Positions 27,401 to 34,330 of a DNA stretch of 40,549 nt are shown here, in pieces. Source of the stretch: Sphingomonadales bacterium (lineage in GTDB: Bacteria; Pseudomonadota; Alphaproteobacteria; Sphingomonadales; Sphingomonadaceae); the NCBI GenBank assembly GCA_013297725.1, contig JAAFIB010000010.1, forward strand, positions 13,916 to 54,464. The letters run 5' to 3'. The position numbers and the translations under genes were made by a program. The first letter of the stretch is position 1; each line of letters opens with the position of its first letter. Below the pieces are notes generated by a model, which made no database searches, was not told the origin of the DNA, and worked only from the letters and a program-made list of their open reading frames with translations.

Positions 27401-29503
27401 TTTGCTGCCGATACCCCCTATCGCTATCGCCGTGAAGAAATTCAGGGCACTGGCCTGACCGGCCCTTATAATTTGACGGTACGCGACATCCTGCCAAACA
27501 GCGAGCGGATCACACTGGAAACGCGTGATCGTCTGCGTTCTGATCGCATCGTTGAACGCCGCGACCTGATCCGCCATATCGATTATGATATCGACTATCT
27601 TGCCGGAACATTGCGTTTCCGCGAGCCAGTGCTGTCGCGCTCTTCAAGCCTTGATCCGCAATTCATCATTGCCGAATATGAAGTCGATGGCATTGGCCAA
27701 CGAGTGCAAAATGGTGGTGGCCGTGTGAAATGGCAGTCGCAGGATGAAAAGCTGCAGATCGCTGCAACCGCAATCCACGACGAAACTGATACTGGCAAAA
27801 CCAATCTGGCTGGCGCTGATATCGTCTATCGTCCAGGAACAGGCACTGAACTGCGCGCTGAAATTGCGGCAACAGACGGCAAAGCACGCGGCAGCAGCGC
27901 TACTCCCGATGCAGGAACAGCAACGGCTGTGCTGCTTGAAGCAGAGCATCACGGCGCAAAGGTCGATGTGCTTGCGTATTACCGCCGCCAGTCCGCACAA
28001 TTTGGGCTGGGCCAGAACAACCGTTCAGAAACCGGCACAGAGAAATTTGGCCTCGATGCCCGCTATCGCCTGACTGAACAGGTCAGCGTATCGGCGCTCG
28101 GCTATCAAGAGGATTATCTCCAAACCGGTGCGCGTCGTCGTGCTGGTTCGGCGGAAATCGAATATCGTAACAACGAAACTTCCCTGCGTGCCGGCATCAT
28201 CCATGCCGACGACAGATTGGCGGATGGTTCCACTAATCGCTCCACGCTTGTGAAACTGGGTGGATCGCAGAAATTCTTTGACGGCAAGCTGGAACTTGAC
28301 GCGCAAAGCGAATTTGCGATTGGCGGCGAAGACGAAAGCATCGACTTCCCTGCACGCCACAAAATAGGTGCGCGCTATGCGGTGCGTTCCGACATACAGC
28401 TGATCGGCAGTTACGAAATTGCCAAGGGTGAGAATATCGATGCACGCACCGCAAGGTTAGGCTTTGACATCGCACCTTGGGCAGGCGGCCGGATCGTTGC
28501 CAGTGCCAATCAACAGGAAATAACCGAATATGGGCCGCGCACTTTTGCAGCCTATGGTTTGGCACAGTCGTTTAAGCTGGACGACAAATGGTCAGTCGAC
28601 TTCACCGTTGACGGCAACAAAACACTCGGCGGGTTTGCCCGTGCCGATGTCATCAATCCGCTGCAACCTGTCGCCTCTGGCGGGTTCCTAGGCAGCGATG
28701 GTACGTTGACGGAAGATTTCGTCGCGGTGACAGGTGGTGCAAGCTATCATGGCGAGCGTTGGAGCTGGACGGGTCGTGCCGAATGGCGCGATGGTGATAC
28801 GACGCAGCGTTATGGCGTTACAACTGCAATCCTGCGCCAAATCGGTGAAGGTCGTGCAGTTGGCGGAGCATTTAATTGGTTCCGCGCCAAACAAGAAACA
28901 GGCGCAAGCACAACAACGGCGCAGGCCGAAATCAGCTGGGCCCATCGCCCCGCCGATAGCCAGTGGTCGTTCCTGAATAAGACCGAATTCCGTCATGATG
29001 CGGTGCAAAATGCTGTAGCCGGTTTGCCCGGTCCGATTGGTGGCGCACCGTTGCTGGTTAATGGCAACGTCAAGTCAAACCGCGTGATCAATAGCCTTTC
29101 TGTGAACTATACGCCCATCGACAATGATGATGGGGCATTTATCGAACGCGGCGAATACGGCTTTTTCTGGGGCACACGCTACAACACAGATCGCTTTGGC
29201 CTTGATGATGTTAAAGGTTGGAGCAACGTCATTGGTGCAGATCTGAAATTCGACCTTTCTGACTTTGCAGATGTTGGAGTATCGGGCACCGCGCGCATTG
29301 GAACCTCTGGCAAGAACATTTCTTGGTCAGGCGGTCCAACGTTGACAGTCACACCGTTCGACAATGCAAACATAACTCTTGGTTACAACATGGTCGGTTT
29401 TGAAGATCGCGACTTTGAAGAAAGCCGCTACACACGCAGCGGTCCGTTCCTGACCTTTAAACTAAAATTTGACCAACAGAGCTTGGCAGGATTTAAGTTT
29501 TAA
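24404..29503 (+). CDS. Giant DUF11 / outer-membrane beta-barrel protein
   Basis: A 1699-residue predicted outer-membrane protein. Signal peptide 1-30 (ends PAFAQ). Then the operon's shared N-terminal module (STISNTAQVEWESGGQTLSRP), beta-rich modules to about 370, a DUF11 domain (about 370-500, LRKTTSSVTAMPGDIVQYRV) and a carboxypeptidase-regulatory/SdrD-like B domain (about 505-570, VTDEDGRYHFEGVVPGLHVV). An Ig-like part leads to a long region from about 860 of alternating aromatic/polar strands, ending in GFKF with terminal Phe, typical of barrels. There is no Shine-Dalgarno before ATG 24404, only the U-run of the terminator. Likely a low-copy anchor or exporter for the DUF11 proteins; unproven. 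Confidence 0.82.
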   Translation: MNLLTKSFIKCAGALAAAIPIAAASLPAFAQSASGSSTISNTAQVEWESGGQTLSRPSNTVDIVVDRTITPLPTSLQLFRYTGGPSGQPTTMPATMCMSSSGPKPVDLTGAFSQYAANPAPIESTTAIRAGEPLILRVTSASQNVSPTAIDTFEAVITTRNGDRERITMTETAVNSGIFMAVINTAATPASPVIGDCVLTVRPGDNLTFDLGNGAGGGAIASGAVNILVDPFGLTFDSGDGAPVSGTRVTIVDAATGVPAQVFGDDGVSTFPNSLITGSTVTDSSGASYSFDTGFYRFPFLRPGVYRLVITPPSPYTAPSIATPAEIALLTRPDGGPFIIAPGSYGGTITLSDPAPVRIDVPMDRPGGQLQLRKTTSSVTAMPGDIVQYRVEVRNPDRTRVSGPVTVTDILPSAMRLRFNSVRYNGALVTPTVAADGANFSVTVAPLAGGQSGLLTYLAEVRSDARPGNAINLASARDNRGAVSDNADSIVRIVRDGISERFTIIGRVTDGGCDVDPRKAKGIAGVRVMLQDGTYAVTDEDGRYHFEGVVPGLHVVQIDPSTFPLDQKPVDCARNTRSAGSAISRFVEGRGGSLKRADFRAVQTVAREDTRAKAVPLPPVLTDAQAAGSETDWFENQTPGVGFVFPVTDYNPRSRTTRVVIKHMPRQKIELLVNGKPVDVLNFDGTKKSTDGNMRAAVWRGILLDAGNNVLTAKVTGEDGAIVETLTQNIYVAGAPMTAQFLKDQSVLLADGVTRPRIAVRMTDRNGKPIQHDAVGDFSVTDPYRPAIEVDAQQANQLSGLERAQPVWRVHGDNGIAYIELEPTTASGTVAVSFNFQDGEVRRTQRIETWLDPGDRPWTVVGFAAGTVGFNTLDEGLEELVQDDDQLNLDGRVALYAKGRVSGKWLMTLAYDSDKNEDETRFAGIIDPRRYYTVYADRSEQRYDAASVRRLYLKLERPQFYALFGDYTTGIDEPELARYQRNFNGIKAEYRSEQVHAQVFAADTPYRYRREEIQGTGLTGPYNLTVRDILPNSERITLETRDRLRSDRIVERRDLIRHIDYDIDYLAGTLRFREPVLSRSSSLDPQFIIAEYEVDGIGQRVQNGGGRVKWQSQDEKLQIAATAIHDETDTGKTNLAGADIVYRPGTGTELRAEIAATDGKARGSSATPDAGTATAVLLEAEHHGAKVDVLAYYRRQSAQFGLGQNNRSETGTEKFGLDARYRLTEQVSVSALGYQEDYLQTGARRRAGSAEIEYRNNETSLRAGIIHADDRLADGSTNRSTLVKLGGSQKFFDGKLELDAQSEFAIGGEDESIDFPARHKIGARYAVRSDIQLIGSYEIAKGENIDARTARLGFDIAPWAGGRIVASANQQEITEYGPRTFAAYGLAQSFKLDDKWSVDFTVDGNKTLGGFARADVINPLQPVASGGFLGSDGTLTEDFVAVTGGASYHGERWSWTGRAEWRDGDTTQRYGVTTAILRQIGEGRAVGGAFNWFRAKQETGASTTTAQAEISWAHRPADSQWSFLNKTEFRHDAVQNAVAGLPGPIGGAPLLVNGNVKSNRVINSLSVNYTPIDNDDGAFIERGEYGFFWGTRYNTDRFGLDDVKGWSNVIGADLKFDLSDFADVGVSGTARIGTSGKNISWSGGPTLTVTPFDNANITLGYNMVGFEDRDFEESRYTRSGPFLTFKLKFDQQSLAGFKF

Positions 29504-30777
29504 TCGGCGAAAAGAAGGACCGGAGTTTCAACCAGCTTTTTCAATGCCTGAACAAAACTAGCAGCGTCCCATCCGTCGACAACACGGTGGTCGCAACTGA
29601 TCGACAGGTTCATCAACTTGCGCGCTTCGATCGTGTCGCCCACGAAAACCGGGCGTTCGACGATTTTGTTCGGGCCAATGATTGCAACTTCGGGCCGGTT
29701 GATGACCGGTGTTGTTGCTATGCCGCCAAGTGGGCCAAGCGAAGTGACGGTCAAAGTAGAACCAGAAAGCTCTTCGCTTTTCGCCGTTCCATCGCGCGCT
29801 GCATTGGCCAAACGCGTTATTTCGTGCGCCAATTGCCAGACATTCATGTCCTGCGCATCGCGTAAAACCGGAACCATTAGCCCCGCATCCGTTTGCGTTG
29901 CCATACCAAGATGGATTGCGCCGTGGCGTGTGACTACGCCCGCTTCGTCATCATAACGTGCATTTATCATCGGAAATGCCGGGATCGCTTTACAGATCGC
30001 AACAATCAAAAACGGCAACATCGTCAGCTTTGGCCGCGTGCCGCGATTGTCATTCAGGTCCGCACGCATCGCTTCCATTGCGGTAACGTCGAATTCCTCG
30101 ACATAGCTGAAATGCGGGATATTGCGCTTTGACGCAGCCATATTCTCGGCAATGCGGCGGCGCATGCCGATGACTTTGACCGCTTCATCGTCGCGTTTTG
30201 CGGAGGTTCCGGCGGCGCGATAGCCCTGCCCTGCGCCATAGCTGAGATAGGCATCAAGGTCTGCATGACGAACATGGCCGCCCGATGCTTTTACCAAGCT
30301 GAGTTCTACACCGAGCGATTTGGCGCGAGCACGGACAGCGGGGGATGCGGTGACTGAGCCGCGTACCGACAACACGGCTTTAGTATGGTCCGTTGGTGCT
30401 GAGCTTGTCGAAGCACCGCTGTCCTGCATCACCCGTCCTTCGACAGGCTCAGGACTAACGTTTGGGAGTGGCGGCGTAAACTCGGGTTCAGGTTTTGGTG
30501 CTTTATCAGCATTTGCAGGCAGCGCTTCTTCGCCACCTTCAACCTCAATCTCCACCAGCATTGAACCAATCGAAATCACATCGCCCGCCTCGCCGGCAAC
30601 CGCAGTAACAACGCCCGAAACAGGGCTTTCCATTTCGACCGTGGCCTTATCTGTCATCATGTCGGCAATCGGCTGATCTTCCTCAATCCGGTCGCCAATT
30701 TTGACATGCCAAGCAACGATTTCCGCCTCGGCAATGCCTTCACCGATATCGGGAAGTTTGAAGGTAAAAGTTCCCAT
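29500..30777 (-). CDS. Branched-chain 2-oxoacid dehydrogenase E2 (lipoamide acyltransferase)
   Basis: Transfers acyl groups from E1 to CoA in branched-chain amino acid breakdown. The 425 residues comprise a lipoyl domain with K44 in TDKATVEM, a linker, a peripheral-subunit-binding domain (about 142-178, ASPAVRARAKSLGVEL) and a catalytic domain ending with DHRVVDG (396-402). Start 30777 has GAAGGA. The linker (about residues 108-127, containing SPEPVEG) is encoded by an inserted REP pair that keeps the frame. The stop codon overlaps the convergent barrel gene's stop (TTAA). E3 is not in the window. Confidence 0.93.
   Translation of the reverse strand: MGTFTFKLPDIGEGIAEAEIVAWHVKIGDRIEEDQPIADMMTDKATVEMESPVSGVVTAVAGEAGDVISIGSMLVEIEVEGGEEALPANADKAPKPEPEFTPPLPNVSPEPVEGRVMQDSGASTSSAPTDHTKAVLSVRGSVTASPAVRARAKSLGVELSLVKASGGHVRHADLDAYLSYGAGQGYRAAGTSAKRDDEAVKVIGMRRRIAENMAASKRNIPHFSYVEEFDVTAMEAMRADLNDNRGTRPKLTMLPFLIVAICKAIPAFPMINARYDDEAGVVTRHGAIHLGMATQTDAGLMVPVLRDAQDMNVWQLAHEITRLANAARDGTAKSEELSGSTLTVTSLGPLGGIATTPVINRPEVAIIGPNKIVERPVFVGDTIEARKLMNLSISCDHRVVDGWDAASFVQALKKLVETPVLLFAD
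30395..30455. repeat. REP pair inside the E2 coding sequence
   Basis: Two inverted units, GAGCTTGTCGAAGCA (30401-30415) and TCCTTCGACAGGCTCAGGA (30436-30454), separated by about 20 bases. This is a palindrome family different from the one in the nuo operon. It lies in the flexible linker between the lipoyl and E1/E3-binding domains and translates as Pro/Glu- and Ser-rich residues without breaking the frame. Confidence 0.85.
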
Positions 30778-30781
30778 GACG

Positions 30782-31816
30782 TCAGTCCTTCATAATTTTT
30801 TCAAGCGCCCGTGCAATCCGCACTGGCCCGGGGAAATAGGCCCATTCAAGGCTATGTGGATAAGGTGTATCAAATCCGGTGACGCGTTCGACCGGAGCCT
30901 CCAGATGATAGAAGCAACGTTCCTGCACCAATGCCGCCAGCTCGGCCCCAAAGCCGCTAGTCCGTGTTGCCTCATGCACCACCATGCACCGTCCGGTTTT
31001 CTTTACCGAGGTATCTATCGCCTCAATATCCAGTGGCAAAAGTGTCCGTAAATCAATGATTTCTGCGTCAATTCCGACTTCATCAACTACCGATTTAACC
31101 ACGTGAACCATGGTTCCATAAACAAGGATTGTCAGCGCCTGCCCCTCACGGACTGTTGCAGCTTTACCCAGTTCAATACGATAATAATCGGTGGGAACAT
31201 CGCTGCCATCATGCTTTGCCCATGGTTCAACCGGGCGATCATAATAGCCGGTGAACGGACCATTATAGATGCGCTTTGGTTCAAAGAAGATGACCGGATC
31301 ATTATCCTCAATCGCCGCAATCAATAGCCCTTTTGCATCATAAGGGTTTGATGAGATAACAGTCTTTATCCCGCAGATATGCGTGAACAGGCTTTCTGGC
31401 GATTGGCTATGCGTTTGCCCGCCAAATATCCCGCCACCAAAGGGCGACCGCACCGTCATCGGGCAAATATAGTCATTGGCTGACCGGTAACGCATTCGCG
31501 CCGCTTCGCTTACAAGCTGATCTAGCCCCGGATAGATATAATCAGCAAACTGGATTTCTGGAACGGGTCGCAGACCATAGGCCGCCATGCCAACGCCCGC
31601 GCCGATAATCCCGCATTCGCTGATCGGTGTATCGAATACCCGGGTGTTGCCATGCTTGGCCTGCAATCCCGCAGTCGCCCGGAATACGCCGCCAAAATAG
31701 CCGATGTCTTCGCCCATCAGGACAACATCAGGGTCGCGTGTAAGCATAACGTCAAGCGCGCTGTTGATCGCCTCGATCATGTTCATGCGCTTAGGAGTAT
31801 CGGTGATTTCAACCAT
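30782..31816 (-). CDS. Branched-chain 2-oxoacid dehydrogenase E1 beta
   Basis: The beta half of the ThDP-dependent decarboxylase. The 344 residues have the family segments MGEDIGYFGGVFRATAGL, DTPISECGIIGAGVGMA, QFADYIYPGLDQLVSEAA and FGAELAALVQE. The start at 31816 overlaps the E1alpha stop by one base (TGATG), with GGGAG upstream; a start at 31831 is unlikely. E2 follows after 4 bp. Equal-stoichiometry subunits encoded by coupled genes fit the heterotetramer. Confidence 0.94.
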   Translation of the reverse strand: MVEITDTPKRMNMIEAINSALDVMLTRDPDVVLMGEDIGYFGGVFRATAGLQAKHGNTRVFDTPISECGIIGAGVGMAAYGLRPVPEIQFADYIYPGLDQLVSEAARMRYRSANDYICPMTVRSPFGGGIFGGQTHSQSPESLFTHICGIKTVISSNPYDAKGLLIAAIEDNDPVIFFEPKRIYNGPFTGYYDRPVEPWAKHDGSDVPTDYYRIELGKAATVREGQALTILVYGTMVHVVKSVVDEVGIDAEIIDLRTLLPLDIEAIDTSVKKTGRCMVVHEATRTSGFGAELAALVQERCFYHLEAPVERVTGFDTPYPHSLEWAYFPGPVRIARALEKIMKD

Positions 31817-33099
31817 CAGCTCGGCTCCCATTCGGTACCGAACTTGGCTTCCTGTTCTTCATGAAGTTCAGCGGCTTGCTCTTTTAGATGCCATGGCATT
31901 TCTTCAAAAACATCTTCAAACATCGTATCGAAAGGATGATGCAACCCGTGGCCCAATATACCGTTTGCCTCAGCTTCCTTTTGCATCTTCTTAACGCTGT
32001 CGGTTAGCTCGGCGGCTTGATCAGCATGCTGCTCCTCAGTCCATTCACCAAGCAAGATCAGATGCGCCTTTAACCGGTTCACTGGATCACCCAGCGGCCA
32101 CTTGTCGTATTCTTTGGCTGCACGATATGCTTCTGGATCATCCGAGGTTGAATGCCCCTCGGCTCGGTACGTGAAATATTCGATAAACGTCGGCCCATTG
32201 TTAGTGCGGGCGCGATCCGCCGCCCATCGCATAGCCGCGTACACCGCCAACGGATCGTTGCCATCCACACGCAGAGAGGCGATGCCATAGCCAACACCGC
32301 GCGCAGCAAAAGTCGTGCGTTCACCGCCTGCGATCCCCGAGAACGAAGAAATCGCCCATTGGTTGTTGACGACCTGCATAATGACTGGCGCGTTATACAC
32401 CGCAGCAAAGGTCATCGCCGCGTGGAAATCGCCCTCAGCTGTTGATCCCTCGCCGCACCAAACTGCAGAAATCCGTGTGTCTCCGCGCGATGCACTTGCC
32501 ATCGCCCAGCCCACAGCTTGCGGATATTGCGTCGCCAGATTGCCCGATACGCTGAAAAAACTATGGCTGGGTGCCGAATACATAATCGGCAGCTGGCGCC
32601 CCTTTAGATGGTCCGACCGGTTCGAATAGATTTGGTTCATCATCTGCACCAACGGGTATCCACGCGTGATCAAGATGCCCTGTTGGCGATAGCTTGGGAA
32701 CGTCATGTCATCGCTGGCCAGCGCCATAGTGGTCGCAACAGACGTTGCCTCTTCGCCCGTCGATTTCATGTAGAAACTGGTTTTGCCCTGACGCTGCGCG
32801 CGGAACATGCGATCATCAAAGGCCCGTACCATCATCATATTGCGCAACATCAGTCGCAACTGATCCGCATTTAGGCCGGGGTTCCAACTGCCCTTTGCCT
32901 GTCCATCATCGTCCAACACGCGGACTAAACCATAGGCAAGATCTTGTATGCTGGCAGGCGTAGAGGCTTCGTCGGGCTTTGCGATCAGATCGACCGGTGG
33001 CACCACAATGTCACTGAAATCCGCTTCGTCACCGGGGCGGAATTTAGGTTCGGGTATGTGTAGCCGCAGCGGCCCCAAATTGGACTTTTTATCTGTCAT
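31816..33099 (-). CDS. Branched-chain 2-oxoacid dehydrogenase E1 alpha
   Basis: The ThDP-binding subunit. In 427 residues, the context KGRQLPIMY, FSVSGNLATQ, VGWAMASA and SLRVDGND matches bacterial branched-chain E1alpha, not pyruvate E1alpha. The ThDP/Mg motif runs from GEG (216-218) to NN (245-246). The usual first motif is GDG, so Asp is replaced by Glu here, a conservative change. The phosphorylation-loop-like YRAEGHSTSDDPEAYR is present. Start 33099 has AGAGGA. First gene of a three-gene operon. Confidence 0.93.
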   Translation of the reverse strand: MTDKKSNLGPLRLHIPEPKFRPGDEADFSDIVVPPVDLIAKPDEASTPASIQDLAYGLVRVLDDDGQAKGSWNPGLNADQLRLMLRNMMMVRAFDDRMFRAQRQGKTSFYMKSTGEEATSVATTMALASDDMTFPSYRQQGILITRGYPLVQMMNQIYSNRSDHLKGRQLPIMYSAPSHSFFSVSGNLATQYPQAVGWAMASASRGDTRISAVWCGEGSTAEGDFHAAMTFAAVYNAPVIMQVVNNQWAISSFSGIAGGERTTFAARGVGYGIASLRVDGNDPLAVYAAMRWAADRARTNNGPTFIEYFTYRAEGHSTSDDPEAYRAAKEYDKWPLGDPVNRLKAHLILLGEWTEEQHADQAAELTDSVKKMQKEAEANGILGHGLHHPFDTMFEDVFEEMPWHLKEQAAELHEEQEAKFGTEWEPS

Positions 33100-33202
33100 C
33101 GCTTCCTCTCCAGCTGGCCAAAGGCCAACGGCGAATCACATGTCAATGTTGTCCGCTTTTGTTATTTTATTTCAAGTTATCATTTAGGTCAATAAACCTG
33201 TC

Positions 33203-34123
33203 CTATACCGCAACTGGAGCCGAGATATGTGCTTGCGGCATATAATCAAGTACTTCAAAATCCTCGATTTCATAATCAAAAATGCTGTCGGGCTGTCGCA
33301 GTAAATGCATCTTTGGTGCGCCAGCTGGGGTCCGTGACAACTGTTCTTCGACGAGTTCCGCGTGGTTCAAATACAGATGAACGTCGCCGCCCTGCCAGAT
33401 CAATTCGCCTGGTTCATAACCAGTTTGCTGCGCCAACATTTTGATCAACATCGCGGCAGAAAAAACATTGAAACCAAAGCCGAGCCCAAGATCGCAACTG
33501 CGCTGAAACAGCAAGCCGCTTAGAACACCATCAGCAACATGAAACTGATAGGTTTTGTGGCATGGCGGCAGCGCCATTTGATCAAGTTCGGCAACGTTCC
33601 ACCCTTCAAAGATATGTCGCCGCGAACCAGGGTTGGTCTTTAAGCTCTCAACCAGCAATTCGATCTGGTTGATCCCTTTTTCCGCGCGCCTATAAAGCCC
33701 CTGCCCTGCATCTTCATAACGCGGCCAATTGACCCATTGCGCACCATATACCGGGCCTAGGTCGCCCCATTTTTCGGCAAAATTAATGTCGTCAATGATC
33801 CGCTGTTCAAAATCGTCCTGCGCAATGTGTTCGCCAGTTTCACGCCGATAACGGTCAAGCGGCCAATCGGTCCAGATCCGCACTTTTTGCTTTAACAGTG
33901 ATCGTATATTTGTGTCGCCGGTCAAAAACCACAACATCTCACGCGCCGCTGTTTTCCAGAAAATACGTTTAGTGGTTAACAGCGGGATGGCATTATCCGC
34001 CAAATCAAAGCGCATCTGCGCGCCGAACAGCGATTTGGTTCCAACACCAGTCCGGTCTTTTTGGACTGTCCCCTCGGTCCAAATTCGCTGCATCAGGTCA
34101 AGATATTGCTGCTCATAATGCAT
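33203..34123 (-). CDS. thyA: Thymidylate synthase
   Basis: Methylates dUMP to dTMP using methylene-THF. The 306 residues contain the catalytic C188 in LPPCHKTYQF, the phosphate-binding RSCDLGLG(F) and GDVHLYLNH. Full length for a ThyA with a modest insertion (about residues 90-110). It is 103 bp from the dehydrogenase operon and divergent from the regulator gene across 207 bp; the ATG at 34123 has only a weak upstream purine run. Confidence 0.96.
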   Translation of the reverse strand: MHYEQQYLDLMQRIWTEGTVQKDRTGVGTKSLFGAQMRFDLADNAIPLLTTKRIFWKTAAREMLWFLTGDTNIRSLLKQKVRIWTDWPLDRYRRETGEHIAQDDFEQRIIDDINFAEKWGDLGPVYGAQWVNWPRYEDAGQGLYRRAEKGINQIELLVESLKTNPGSRRHIFEGWNVAELDQMALPPCHKTYQFHVADGVLSGLLFQRSCDLGLGFGFNVFSAAMLIKMLAQQTGYEPGELIWQGGDVHLYLNHAELVEEQLSRTPAGAPKMHLLRQPDSIFDYEIEDFEVLDYMPQAHISAPVAV

Positions 34124-34330
34124 TCTGGATAAGGCTTTCCGAAAACGATTCTCTTAGGGACAGGCTAAGCATGCTGTCCACCAAGCGCAACTGATACCAA
34201 CGCCCTTCCTTCTGCTGCAGCCTCATCAACTCAATGGCTTTTGCCGTACCAATTCCCAGATGTAAAAAAACTTACCGGGAACGAGCAAACGGTTAACCAT
34301 TCCTTGAGAATAGCAGCTTACTTGGAAGTT

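Noticed and set aside
28025-28565. Open frames antisense to the giant barrel gene
   Set aside because: They follow the codon structure of the plus-strand gene, lack ribosome sites and show no recognisable protein features.
34241-34330. Upstream TTG start for the REC-PAS-GGDEF-EAL protein
   Set aside because: The added 30 residues are not receiver-like and have no good ribosome site; the receiver begins right after ATG 34331.
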